Of a stretch of 64,000 bases of DNA, positions 25,856 to 37,539 are shown one piece after another (the stretch's first letter is position 1; each line of letters opens with the position of its first letter). This DNA comes from Sitta carolinensis (Eukaryota > Chordata > Aves > Passeriformes > Sittidae). Both the position numbers and the translations under genes were made by a program. The notes under the pieces were generated by a model. The model saw nothing but the letters and a program-made list of their open reading frames with translations. It was not told where the DNA came from and did no database searches. The stretch lies in assembly GCA_032173965.1 (NCBI GenBank), contig CM063292.1:2866001-2930000 (forward strand). The letters are read 5' to 3'.

Positions 25856-25901
25856 GGGGAGCGGGGGCAGCAGGGATGGGGTAGAGAGGGCTTGGGAGGG
25901 G
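25856..25901 (+). other. Putative G-quadruplex motif
   Basis: Seven runs of three to five G lie within 46 bases, with all loops of one to six bases (runs at 25856, 25863, 25873, 25878, 25888, 25894 and 25898). This meets the standard G3+N1-7 pattern several times over. No gene start is visible nearby, so a regulatory role is speculative. Confidence 0.7.
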
Positions 25902-26919
25902 CAGTCACTGGAGAGAACCCAGTGCCCAGCTGCAGGTTGTGTGCAGAAGAACAGCCTGAACAGGGTCTTAAAGCATAGAAAAATGTGAGGAATTTCCAAC
26001 CTTTTTCAAAGCTGGAGAGATGGCCAAGTGGGTGTGAGTGTGTGTGCACAACCACTCCGACAGCGTTCCTGTTGTTGTTATTGCTAATTTTAAAAATATT
26101 TCTTCCTTTGGAAGGAAAGTATTCTCCACTAAAAGAAACCCAGGAATGGAGATATTGGGTAAATTGTTGAGTGCAAACTGAGGAGTGAGGCATTTTTACC
26201 AAATCTCGTGGAAGCTGTAGGGGATTCCAGGGTGAGAATCCCCATGCCCATGTCAGATAGCCCAGTGTGATATCCACCCCTGTTAACTGCCTCAATAGCA
26301 GAGCACGGCTATCATTTATTTTACTGCAATAAGAAAAAACATTCTGAGCCCCAAACAAAGTTTAAAGCAGATGAAATCAGATCAGCTACTTGGTGAGAGT
26401 TAAAAATGACCCCAGGAGCATTCAGAGACATTCAACAAACCATTAAATGCTTTTGTTCCTGGCAGCCTGGACTGGCCAAGCCGATGGCCGAGCAGTAATT
26501 TATTGAACTACTTTGTCCTCCACATGCACATGTGTGATGTAAACAGAGAGATAATAAACAGCAGCTGGGGATCCCTTTTTTTTCAGGCAGAAGGGAACTT
26601 GTTTGAAATTTTTCTTGCTCCCAACTGTAAAAATGTTTACTTTTTTTTTTCAGGCTGGGACAATGGCCTGGGTATGGCAGAGCAGCGTTAATCACCCTGA
26701 GTGACAGAGACGAGAAGAGAGAGGGTGGGAGCTCCAGCCCTTTGAGAGGGTTGAAAGCAATCCCTGGAAATCAGACAATGTCGGTGCAGTTTACTGCACG
26801 TTTTTATGTAAGTACTCAACGCTGCTATTAACAGCTGGACTTCAAAGTTCAGATGGAGCAGGAGCCTTGAGGTCTGGGCAATGTTACTTCCCCCCCCCTC
26901 CCCATCCTTGTAGTCATTA
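25902..26919. other. Gene-free stretch
   Basis: No gene recognised. A minus-strand open frame of 188 codons at 25792-26358 overlaps the complement of the G-rich motif and has no family resemblance. A C-run lies near 26891. Confidence 0.6.
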
Positions 26920-27490
26920 AGGAGAGTTGGTTTACACGAACATCAAGTGCTGATAAGGATGTCTGAGTATTGACACCGAAATTGCTCAGTAAAGAGAGCA
27001 ATTTATAGGAAAGCCAAGTGTAAGACATTAGTCATGCACTATTAGGGGACAGCCAGGCTTTGCAGGAGGAGCTTTGCAACCCCATTGGACTTGAACTTAA
27101 TAAAAAGCAAATTCCAATAAGGAGAGGTTTGATTTGTGTTGACCAAACGTATTAAAGCAACATTGCTCTGTCGGTAATAATAGCATCTCAATTAGCCTAA
27201 TTCTGCCTTAATTAGAAATACAATTATTCTGAACGATCAGAGCTTGATTGCAGGCTTTTAACTAGTAAAGAAGGCTGAAGGTTGAAAAGGGGTTATTCCT
27301 TCGTATTTTATCTGCTGATAAATGAAAAAATTGCAAAAGATTGCTGCGATTGCGGCAAAATAATTGAAGTGTAATAGAAGTTAAAATGTATCAGAGTTTA
27401 ATAGAAATGTAAAATTTCAGAGAGTTTCAGAGATTCATAATAATGTAAAAATGGAAATTGCATAATAATAAAAGCATTTTTAAATTTTAA
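26920..27490. other. Candidate conserved non-coding element or enhancer
   Basis: AT-rich but not low-complexity block with repeated homeodomain-type words: CAATTAGCC, CTTAATTAGAAA, ACAATTATTC, GGTAATAATAG, AACTAGTAA, TTTTATCTGCTGATAA. It also has ATTGGACTTGAACTTAATAA. No open frame of note. The texture resembles ultraconserved-type developmental enhancers. This is inference without alignment. Confidence 0.35.
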
Positions 27491-28849
27491 TTGGCATGTT
27501 AAGGCAGAGAAGCCAATCCCAGCACCTATGTCTGATTGACACTACCTGATTTTCACAGTGTTGTCAGTCCCATGGAAAATTTATTTTAAAATAACCTTCT
27601 ACTGAGGAGAAAAAAAAAAGGCAACATAGAATTAAAGTCACATTTAATATTGAGATTTAAACCAAGTCTGAGTACTTTTCACGGAACACACTATTAACTT
27701 GTAGAACTCATTGCCACGGGATTTTATGGAGACCAGAAGTAAAAATTAATTGAAAATGAAGAAACAACATCCATCAATGACTATTAAAGTTCAGATACAG
27801 ACTCCAGAGCAGGAAACCTCATACCTGCTGATTGCCAGGAGCTGAGAAAGTCCAGAAGGGAAAGATCATTTAATATATCCTGCCCATTGCAATTTTTTGG
27901 GAAGGTATCTGCTGGTCCCTGATAGAGCTGAGGTGACAGCACAGACAGGAATTTATTCTGACGTGGAAAACAAGGTCACAATTTTCTTTCTCTTGATTGG
28001 ATTTGCCTCTTCCAGGCTGTGAAAAACAAGGGTGGAATTTGTGTGCAAAATAAACACAAGGGCTGCAGCCTGGCCCAGTTTCTGTGGTGACAGCAAAATC
28101 ATCAGTGAGTGCTTTAAAAAGAAAAAAAAAAAAAAATCTTGGTGAGCTCGTGTCTGGATGTGGGAGCAGGGATGAATTTTGGAATGTGAGGCACTTCAGG
28201 CTGGGTACCACTGTCCCCAAGGTGCACCCACAGGGCCAGGCTTGGCTTTTCAGTGTGACAGCACCTGTTAATTGTCCAGTCAGGTACTACCTATTAAACA
28301 TTTACTGCCTATTTCCTGTACATGTCTGGTGAGGCTCGCAGGAAATTTAGGACAAATTAAGCAGCAGCTGTAATCCCTCACACTGGCAGATGATAAAACC
28401 TTAGAAATGGATGTCACCAGCAGCAGCCACTCTTCAGGCAGCCAACCTGCCCCGTGTCCCCAGCCTGGGCAGCCCAGGAGGTGAAATCACTCAGCTGGGC
28501 TCTCTCCTCTTCGGCTGCCTGTCTCTCCACCCACACTTTTGGTATGTTTGATGGGGCTCTTTCATCCCCCCCACTGTTCCCACACAATTTCACATGTGGT
28601 CTGAGCGGGGCACTTCCTGCCGTTAAAAAAAGCAAACCCAAGCCCCCTGCAGGAACAGCCTGCGTGCAGAACACCCAAGTTGACAGAGTGTGAGAGAGAA
28701 GGACTAATCCATACCAGATGAGCAACAGCAATAGCCCTACTGAGCCAGGCCAAACACGGAGCAGAAGACAGAACAATCCTTTTCTTCCCCCACCTCCTCC
28801 TCCCCGCTCCCTCTTCAAGTGGACACTTCAAAACACTCTGAAAATATTC
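27491..28849. other. Gene-free stretch
   Basis: AT-rich to about 27.8 kb, then mixed. It contains an A15 tract at 28122-28136. Minus-strand open frames near 28414-28948 (128-134 codons) are unrecognised and overlap plus-strand frames. Confidence 0.6.
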
Positions 28850-29060
28850 CAAGGAGCACGGCCCTAACTTTAAACCGATATTGTTTGGGTTAAGTTGCCT
28901 ACCATGCAATGTTCTTTCTTCACTTTCAAAATAAACCCTAGGAAGCATTAATGCAAATACTGTATAAACACACGTTCATTCCTACATTTTAAAATCTGCC
29001 CCGGCGCTCGGCCTTGGGTTGCTGTTTAATTTGATGCGAGAACCAGATGTATCTCGAAAT
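28850..29060. other. Possible regulatory block with perfect octamer word
   Basis: Contains ATGCAAAT (28951-28958), the consensus POU/octamer site, followed closely by TGTATAAACA, a FOX-like word. The surrounding sequence is unique and non-coding in appearance. Single motif matches are weak evidence. Confidence 0.25.
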
Positions 29061-31148
29061 TGCAGATCTTCACAACCTTCTTACATGTAAACAGGAGGAA
29101 ATGTGATCCCTATCTGAGACAGAGACCTCCAGAAAGCTGGAACCCGAGTGCCTGGCCTGCCTTTGGATGTGCTTATCACAGCTTCCATTCCATTCCAGCT
29201 TCCAAGTATCAGATCGAAGAAAGGAAGTGCACCAGAGTCAGATTTTTGGACAAAGCTCAATAAGAGCCTTTGGATTTTAATTTTATTTTCTCTAGTTAAT
29301 TAGTTTGGACCTCTTAAATACGTTGTTTTTTGACATTACAGTAGGTGTATTATAAGTTAACCCATATTTTCAGTAAAAGAAGGGAAAAAGAACAATCTGA
29401 TATTTAAGTCTTATTGTGATGTGCTTTTTAAATGGTAATAAACAGGCTTTGAATAAATACAAACAAAAATTTATGTACAGACACATAAAATCATTATATT
29501 ATATGATGGCATTCTAATATGAAATTATTCTTTCAACTGCCTTTCTGAAGGAAACTGCCCAAAATAATTTTAGTTCATTGAAAATAAATATGGCTTTGTC
29601 AAAGAATTCTGTGTTTTAGGAAATCAGTTCTAACCTAAATCTTCAAACCTGGACTTTTTTGTTTTTTGCAACCCCAGAGTGATATATTTTGGGTATAAGG
29701 CTTTATGAAAAAAGAATCACACCCACAAATGTAGTGGAAAGTGACTGTTGGAAATTTTTGGTTAAAAGGCTTCTTTTTAGTTAAAAAAAAAATCTCAAAA
29801 AAATTCCACCACCTTCCCATAATATGTTATAAATTAAATGCTCAGTTGGGTGTTTGACAATGCAATTATTCACCTGCAGGCTGAGGTGTGGCTTCCAAAT
29901 TCCCCACAGGCACCAGGGATGAGCTGGGTCCCTCCTGGTGCCTTTGGGCACCCAGAGCTCCCTAGAGAACATCCCAGGGTCTCATCTGCACCCTGCTACA
30001 TACAAAGGAGGGGTTTGGCCCTCCCCAGGATATTTCCCTTTTTGAAGCCTCCATGTAAAGCAAATTCAGGGCTCTCAATAATAACCCACAGTGGAGAGAG
30101 AGCGCTGGAGGATTCACCATCCCCTCATTTCAGAACTTTGAGCATTGAAGGGAAAACTTGGCTCACTTTGAAGAAAAAGGACCCCTGAATTCTGTAGTTC
30201 AGGAATTTCCCCCTCCCTTGGGTGCAGCTCCAACCTCTGGGTGAGGGATTTATTTCTCTTCCTCCCTGGCAGGTCCTTGCTCCTACAGCACTGACCCGGA
30301 CTCCTCCCGGTGTCCTGGCCATGCCAGAAATGGCAAATCTGGCTCTGCCAGAAGTGCTGCATCCCCACAGCGGCCAGAGGAGCTAAATACAACCTGGAGG
30401 GTCGCAGCTCCACCTCCACAAGTGCCTGGATAATTATTTACACAATCCCACACCTGCTGACAGCTCCAGGGCTCCTACACCCCGACAGCAAACAGCTCCC
30501 ACTGGAGCTCGGCTTCACACTCCGCTCCTCACGACAGGCACAGCAGCCCTCCAAAAGCTGCTCTCCTTTCCCTTTCACAGCCCTTCACGGCCAAAGGGAG
30601 GAGGAAAATTCCCCAAAGGGAGAGCAGAAGCAGAGGGAGACAGCATGGATGGTGTGTGAGGGTGGGGGATGATGCCAGCAGGGTCCCTCCTCCCGAGAGG
30701 ACGGGATCCAAACCCAGCTCTCCAGTGCTGTTCATGGCAGAGCCATTTAATCCCTGTTGCTGTTTCAGAGCTGGTGACTCTCAGAACAACTCTCCATCAT
30801 CACTCCTTTCCTCCAGCTGGACCTTTCCTCCCTCCTCTGGACCCTCCTTGGCCCGGGGGATGTCACACAGGGACAGGAATGCCCCTGCCCCACGCACTCA
30901 TAGCCCCATCAAAGCCTGGCTGTGGGACAGCAGGGGTTCCCAAGGTCTGTCCCCAACAGGTGGCCTCAGGGGGTGTCTGCTCACCCAATTCTGCCTCATG
31001 GAGGGTTTGGAGGTGAGGGGAGCAGCTGGGACAGGGAGGTTAAACAGAGGATTTGGAGAAGATGGGACCGGCCCCTGTGTGAAGGAAAGCAATTATTTCA
31101 GTTTCATACCCACAAGGAAAAGGTGATTTCATTTATTTCCCATCATGT
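29061..31148. other. Gene-free stretch
   Basis: AT-rich to 29.85 kb, then GC-moderate. Several overlapping frames up to 156 codons at 29.8-31.1 kb are stop-poor on both strands and unrecognised. Confidence 0.6.
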
Positions 31149-31219
31149 CAGGGTGAGGAAAAGACTCTGAGAGACCCTGGGGGTGATCCCCAGAAAGCTC
31201 AGGAAAGACATGGAGGGTG
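31149..31219 (+). repeat. Dispersed repeat, copy 1 of 2
   Basis: About 70 bases resembling the segment at 34782-34850 in the same orientation. Shared blocks include GGAAAAGACT, GGTGATCCCC or GATGATCCCC, and AAAGCTCAGGAAAGACAT. By eye the copies are roughly 80% identical. The family is unknown to me; it may be part of an LTR or an unplaced avian interspersed repeat. Confidence 0.7.
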
Positions 31220-32459
31220 TTGGTGCAGGAGTCATCTCTGGATGGCAAAGCACTGCTTCAAGAAATGACGTATTAAAGAGTAAAACCATGCAAACATTTA
31301 CCTAAGAATATTTCTAATCATAAAAGTCCATTGTGGTTGCCCCAGGAAAAGTGCCTTATTCAGAGTGCAAGAGGAGACAAACCCAGACCTACCCTCCTTA
31401 CAAAATTGATCCACATGGGAGAACAGCCAGCAAATCTCAGTGGTTCCTGATTCTAGGAATAATCCCCCACAAGTAATCATGGTCAACATTTCCAGATAGG
31501 CATTATCACCGGATTTTTTTCCACTTGTGATTAAGATGACTGGTTTCTGTGTCTTCTCTTTCTCATCTCCTTTCCCCCCCCCCCAAATCTGGGCATGTTC
31601 TTGCTCTGAAAGCCCTGGAGACCCCAGTGTGGTCACAGACGTGCTCCAGTACTTGACTCACCACAACATGAGCCATACCTCTGGCCAGATCTCTCACTGC
31701 CCGAGTTTTGAGATCATTAGAGGCCATAAATCACTCACACAAACGGGAGCAGATTTGTGCCCTGAAGTGGCACAAATTTGTGCCCCTTGGGCACTGAAGA
31801 ACCAGTCAGCTACAAAAATATTACATATATGTATACATACCTCGGGTCCCACTTCTCTTACCATTGTTTATTGTGCTATCCCACTTTTATGTAAAGAAGG
31901 AAAAAGTTCACTGGCAGTTGCTCTTTCCTCTGAACAAAACCCCTATTCTCCATTTTTAAAGCCTGCAGCTGAATAAACGAGAGAACCTGGCCTTTCTTTC
32001 CAGGCAGGGGCTGTCAATATTATATGATGCTGGAGAAACACGGGGAGAAGTGAGGCAAGGAATGAAACACCAAGATTTTCTGTTTCAAATACCAAATGTC
32101 TGAAGCCAGTGTTAGGCTGTGCCAACACACTGAGGAATGAGTGAAATGTGAAACATGATCTCCCTAAGACGCTGCAAGACACAGAGGCTGGATTCTCAGA
32201 GCGTTGCTATTAAAAGCCCATTTGAAACTCTGGGTTCTCCTCTGGGAGGATAACAAGAAAAAAAGAAAAATAAGAATTTGCTGGTAAAAATTATATTTAA
32301 TTCCATGGTTAGGCTGCCTGGCAGAATATCAGGAACAACAATATATTCTGGGGGTTTCTCCCTTGTGAGGATTTCTGCAAGATTTTTTTTGTTGTTATTG
32401 GTTCTTGGGGCAGGGGTCGCCTTTCTCCCTTGGGTGCATGAATGGCAGAAATGTCATTA
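31220..32459. other. Gene-free stretch
   Basis: No gene recognised. It holds a C11 run at 31574-31584 and an ATACATATATGTATAC-like AT stretch near 31820. Overlapping frames up to 149 codons occur on both strands without domains. Confidence 0.6.
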
Positions 32460-32800
32460 GTTGCAATAATTAATCTTTGCTTCTGTGCAGTTTGGAGAAG
32501 CAGAGGCTTTATTGAATAGCCTTCTATTTAAATGTAAGCCAGATGCTGCTCTCGTAGCCATCACAAACACAAACTATTAGTTTTAGTTCAGGTCACGGCC
32601 AGTTGAGTTATTTGAACTTCTCTAAATGGTTGTGCCTCCCTGCTCTCTTGCTGGGGCACCAAGTCTAAATAAGGCAGAAAATGGTAATTTTTAAACCAAA
32701 CTTTAAAGCCAGCGCAGAGCCGGGTTATTAAAGCAGAGCAAGGAGCTAAAAATCTTCAATTCCATAGTAAAAAGATATAACTTTTATTAACTTCTCATGT
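32460..32800. other. Candidate conserved non-coding element
   Basis: Unique block with TTGCAATAATTAATC, CTTCTATTTAAATG, AACTATTAGTTTTAG and CTAAATAAGG words. No coding signal. It immediately precedes the 252-bp tandem duplication. Conservation is untested. Confidence 0.28.
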
Positions 32801-32860
32801 TTTCTCTCAGCATGGCTGTTTGCAGTGTGTTTGAATCCACGGGCAGGTGGAGCCAGCCTT

Positions 32861-33361
32861 GGTGTTACAAATATTCCCTCTGAATGTGGGAGAACATTTT
32901 TTGGGAGCTGATACTCAGCTTGAGCAAAACTGAATAACTGGCAGATAGCTCACTGTATTAACACTCCTATTTCACAGAGAAATTGTTTATAATCCTTTTT
33001 TCTGACACTCATACACCCAACTCTAATTAATAAAACCACTTTTGCTGGTCAAAGACCTGCTCTGGGTGGAGCTTGGGGAGTACACCCAGTCCCTGCCACT
33101 CCTCTGAGAACTGGTGTTACAAATATTCCCTCTGAATGTGGGAGAACATTTTTTGGGAGCTGATACTCAGTATGAGCAAAGCTGAGGACCTGGCAGGTAG
33201 CTCACTGTATTTACACTCCCATTTCACATGGACATTGTCTATAATCCTTATTTTGACATCCACATCCCAACTCTAATTAATAAAACCACTTTTGCTGGTC
33301 AAAGACCTGCTCTGGGTGGAGCTTGGGGAGACTCCCAGTCCCTGCCACTCCTCTGAGAGCT
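32861..33361 (+). repeat. Tandem duplication, two units of about 250 bp
   Basis: Unit 1 is 32861-33112 and unit 2 is 33113-33361. Both begin GGTGTTACAAATATTCCCTC and end CCACTCCTCTGAGA plus two bases. By eye they are about 90% identical, with one more diverged patch around 32970-33005 versus 33222-33255. Long identical stretches cover the first ~55 bases and the ACTCTAATTAATAAAACC to GAGCTTGGGGAG part. The unit matches no transposon I recognise and has no open frame. Confidence 0.93.
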
Positions 33362-34781
33362 TCAGTGAGAAGCAAACTCGGTCTGCAAAGAGCAGAAGCT
33401 CCAGCCAGATGCACACAAGCTGGGGGAGACATTTGCAGGACAATTGCTGTGCTCCTTGATGCATCCACAAAAAAATTTAGGGATCCACCAGGCTGGAGCT
33501 GAGCTCAGCAACCCAGATTTAATAAAGCAGATGCCTCGTGTCCAGAACTGTCTCCCCAAGCTCCGTCCCTCCGTGTATCTGGATATTGTCATCTCAGGGG
33601 TGACATGAGGGAGCCTCTGCCTGGCTGGCTCTGCCAGCAGTGACACAGCGTGTGCAGAGCCTCTGGCTCTCCATGGCAGGGCTCAAAGCATCTCCCAAGA
33701 TTTTCCAATTTCCTGGTGGATTCCACGGAACGCCAGCAGGGTTTAACTTTCTAAGGAGATCGTTAAAAGTGCTGGCGAGGCGGTGTCGCTCATGTCACTG
33801 GGTTAGTTGCTGCATCACTGTAATTGCTATTAATCAAGAGCATCTTGGAGCTGTTGTGCTCAGCTAACAGGTTCCAAATGGCTTCACACTGCAGTGAAAA
33901 CAAAGAGACTTTTTTTTCCCCCCTCCCTCGTCTCCTTTTCGCACTTTATACTACATATTAAAAAATCTGCTTTCTGGATCCTGATATCAGATAATCTGGG
34001 TGTAATTAATGCCTGAGAACATTTGTTCCCTGCCTTACTTTTACAAGAAGGAAGTGTGATACTCAGATTGTTCCTGTTGGAAAGAAAATATATAAAATTT
34101 TAAAGTCAATACTTGGTGGAGTAGCAGCTATATGGGTGTGAAATTCTATGAAGGATTGTAAGAAAAAGAAGCCCAGGGACTTTATCCCAAAAGCAGATCA
34201 AAATCCAAGTGTTCAAACAGCAACTTAATTACTGTAACCCATTACTGAGATGAAGTGATTTCATCCTTGCTGTCCCATGAAACAAGACCCCCAGCTACTG
34301 CCTGGTGAGGAACAGATGGAGGGGTGTCAGGAATGATAAAAAGTCCTGGAGTATAAATGTAACAAATAGGTTTAGGGCAAGGAATGGCGCCGTGCATATC
34401 ATAAAACCCTGCCAGGCTTCTCATGTTCCGATAAATCTTGATTTTGTAATGGGATAACTTCAGAGCCCCCCTGCCTTGGGTTTCACAAGTGATTGGATCA
34501 CTGATGTATGGGGCAGGGCACGGCAGAGAGGAGGAAGGGACACCCCTGGGAGGCCTTAAATGACCTCTGCTCGCTGCTCTTGGGTGCAGGAGAAAAGCCC
34601 TCGGTGCAGGATTGTCATTATTCCACTGCTCATTTTGGGGTGGCCTCGATCCAAGAGGAGTCTAACTGGAAACAAATTTGCTGCAGCAAGGGGATCTGTG
34701 GAGGGGCACATCAGGAGGGTGGAGCAGGAGCTCTCATCTGCTGATTTTTCCCAAAATTGTGCAGGTCAACTCCAAGCATAG
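33362..34781. other. Gene-free stretch
   Basis: No gene recognised. AT-rich around 33.95-34.2 kb. Short frames on both strands show no domains. Confidence 0.6.
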
Positions 34782-34850
34782 CAGGGTAAGGAAAAGACTG
34801 ACAGACCCAGGGGATGATCCCCTGAAAGCTCAGGAAAGACATGAGGGGGT
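34782..34850 (+). repeat. Dispersed repeat, copy 2 of 2
   Basis: Counterpart of 31149-31219, about 3.6 kb downstream and in the same orientation. Identity begins at CAGGGTAAGG and ends about GACATGAGGG, and the flanks are unrelated. No terminal repeats or target duplications were found. Confidence 0.7.
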
Positions 34851-36459
34851 CCTCCAGCAGTGTGGTTGAAAATCAAAATGATTTTCCCATCATTCCTCAG
34901 TAGGAATAACAGCATCTTCCCACTTCCCTGGTGAGAGGAGCACCATCCCAATTCAGCACTTGCAGCATCACTCGTTCATTTTTACATCCCACTTTCACCC
35001 CCATTATTTTCCCCTTGCATTGCAGGAGTGAAACCTTTTCTCCAACAAAAAAATTAAAACCCCTCTTGAGAGGGTGATGTATAAACAAGAGAGGCCTCCT
35101 TTTAACTAGCAAGAAAAGCATTAAGATTCGTTTGGGCAGAGCACCCACCTATTCATCTTTCTTCCCGCTGCCCCTTTTAGCACTGAAAATACCCCCAGGC
35201 TCTTGAGATCCTCAAGGCATATTGGCACTGGTCAGTAACTCGATCTGGGTGCTAAAAAGACACTAACAGTTCTGGAGGGTAAAGGAAAGCTCGTTAATGA
35301 TTTTAGCAGATGAACCACAGGACAGGGGGAGGGTCAGCTGGTAAATCCCATACTACCCTGCAAAAGATAACCTTTGACTTTCTGGCTGCTCTCTGAACAG
35401 CAAACCCCTGAGTCCTTGTGGGACCAATAAATCCTGGGGTGCTCATATCAGAGCTCCTTTACCCTGGCTGTAAAACCTGAGAATCCCAACACAGCCCAGT
35501 TGTTAAAAGCCATTGATGATAAACTCCCTGGGCTTCGTTTACCACGGGCTGGGTAAAAACCTATTTCTGTGCTGGAATGGCAGAATAACCAAAACAACAC
35601 ATCCTTAGGCCTAGCTGTGCCCTCAGATGGGAAGGCAGTGAGGATGAGGAGGGTTCAGCTGAGGGTTTGACCCAAAGCCCCCTCAATCTGTTTGTCCCTG
35701 GCACACTCTGCCGAAGGAAACCATCCCCAGCCAGGCCTGAATGTCCCTCAGACAATGAATTCCTTCAAAAGGAAAAATACAGACCTCAAGCAAGATGGGT
35801 TTGAGTCAGGCAAATCAAAAATCCTGCTCTCTTTGTTCTGAGGAGCAGTCCACAGATGGTGGCATTTGGAAATTTGTGATAAAAATGCATTTCTCTTCCC
35901 AGAACTGTTCTGGGCAGGGAGTGCTTTCACAGCAGCAGCACAACCTGGCTTTGACAGGATGGTGGAAGTGCTTCTGCAGGCTCTGGGTGGCTCTGGGTGG
36001 GAGCAGAAAAGCTGCTTTGAGCCCGAGAGCCACCTCTTGCTCCTGGGTGCTTTTTTCTTCTCCCAAACTGCCCTTGCCTTTGAGGGCTGAGCTGCTCAGC
36101 CTGCCCTGGCTTCTCTTAGAACAAACCAATCATCATTTCCCTCTCCAAACTGCCATTCTCTGGGGTTTGGTGGACAGCACACACAAAAAGGCGAGGACAT
36201 TTCCATGTTCGTGTCTGTCCATGGCTCTGTCCAGCTGTGCCCAGAGGAGCTGGGAATGTGGGATCAGCCCCAAACTGGGACCAGGATGGGGCTCCACAAG
36301 GCTGCTGGGGAGGCTGTGGGGGCAGCAGCTGGATGGAGCAGTGAGATTCCTTCAGCCTCGAGTCTTCTGCTCACGTTTGGGGTTTTACAGTCACTGAGTT
36401 GAATTGAAAACAGACAGACACAAACCCAGATATGCACGTGGGAGAGAGGTTCTGTGATG
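34851..36459. other. Gene-free stretch
   Basis: A plus-strand frame of 200 codons at 35795-36397 lies in a GC-moderate, stop-poor stretch and overlaps a 104-codon minus frame. It is unrecognised, leucine-, serine- and cysteine-rich, and probably chance. No other feature seen. Confidence 0.6.
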
Positions 36460-37260
36460 GGTCATGCAAGGAATATTTCATTAATTACTCCAGAAATCCT
36501 CTCCTTCCTCTTTTAAATACATTAATATAAGAGTGAAATAATTACTGCAGTGGAGAACAGTCCTGTTCACTCTGCAGCTCTTTCATTTCACCTTTGCCAA
36601 AGAATGATGCTCCTATTCCACTCAAACTAGTATCTAAATGTTAAGAATGATGTTTGGCAAATAAAAGGTCGACAGTGGCAATTTCAGAGGTCTTGGATGC
36701 TTTACATCATAATGTGCTTTTACAGCTACTTCTGGCCTCAGTTTCCCCAAATTAGCATCACCAGATCACCAGAGGCGCTGCTCATGGAACAGGGGAAATA
36801 AAAATTTTATTCACTATTACGCTGCTCAGTAATAATGGTAATGAAGAATTCTGGTTTATATCATATAAATATGCCAGATTCTTGTCCAAATAATATTTTC
36901 CAATCGTTTTTCTTTCCATTTACTGATGATTATGAACATATGCAGCAAAATGAAATGAAGACATTATAGAAGAAAGTAAGTAGTGAGATCAAGGGTCATG
37001 AGTATTTGCTCTTGCACTGAACCTGAAAGGAAATCTTCCATAAAGAAGTTTTTCCTGAAAGGCCAGTGGGAAGCTAACAGGAGCATTAAGATGGAAGATA
37101 GGATACCTATAAAAAGTTATGTTTCAAAAGAAGGATGTGGGAAGAAAGGAAAGTAGGGAAGGAAATGGTATTTTAAACCATATTAAAGTAAGAAGCAGGT
37201 TTCCTAATCCAGAAAGCCTTAATTAGCCCCTTTTAAAAAGTGAAGCAAAATAGATTAATC
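36460..37260. other. AT-rich block, possible regulatory DNA
   Basis: Long stop-dense AT-rich sequence with AATTACTCC, CATTAATATAAG, ATTAGCATCACC and CAGTAATAATGGTAATG words. It has no credible open frame or repeat. Candidate conserved non-coding sequence, but AT-richness alone could explain it. Confidence 0.25.
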
Positions 37261-37444
37261 CCCAAACATCGCATTAAATTCACCACAGTTCCTGCCCTTC
37301 TATTTGTGTGGGTAGGAGCTTCACAAAAGGGCCCAGCAATAATAATCCTAAAACAAGGACAGCAGCCCAGGACGCAGCGAGCAGCCCATCAGAAATAAAG
37401 TGGAGTGTGGAGCTCTGAGCAACACTCCAAAAACAAATTAGTTG

Positions 37445-37539
37445 GTGTGCACAGCCCAGCACCAAAGGACAACCCAACAATAACAAACCAGTGTGTGCAA
37501 CCCAAAGCACTCCAGAGCAACCCAACAATAACAAACCAG
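37445..37539 (+). repeat. Minisatellite, about two 48-bp units
   Basis: The words CAACCCAACAATAACAAACC at 37470 and 37518 are 48 bases apart, and the preceding CAGCCCAGCACC and CAACCCAAAGCAC parts are related. A third, more degenerate unit (GAGCAACACTCCAAAAACAA) may precede at about 37416. On the minus strand it appears as a leucine/glycine/cysteine-rich open frame that is only a translation of the repeat. Confidence 0.85.

Noticed and set aside
25792..26358. 188-codon open frame on the minus strand
   Set aside because: Crosses the complement of the G-rich quadruplex motif and has no family resemblance.
32861..33361. Pair of direct repeats as the LTRs of a solo or compact retroelement
   Set aside because: The two units are immediately adjacent with no internal sequence and lack TG...CA termini, so tandem duplication is the simpler reading.
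35795..36397. 200-codon open frame on the plus strand
   Set aside because: Composition (Leu/Ser/Cys/Trp-rich) and overlap with opposite-strand frames look like chance; no motif recognised.
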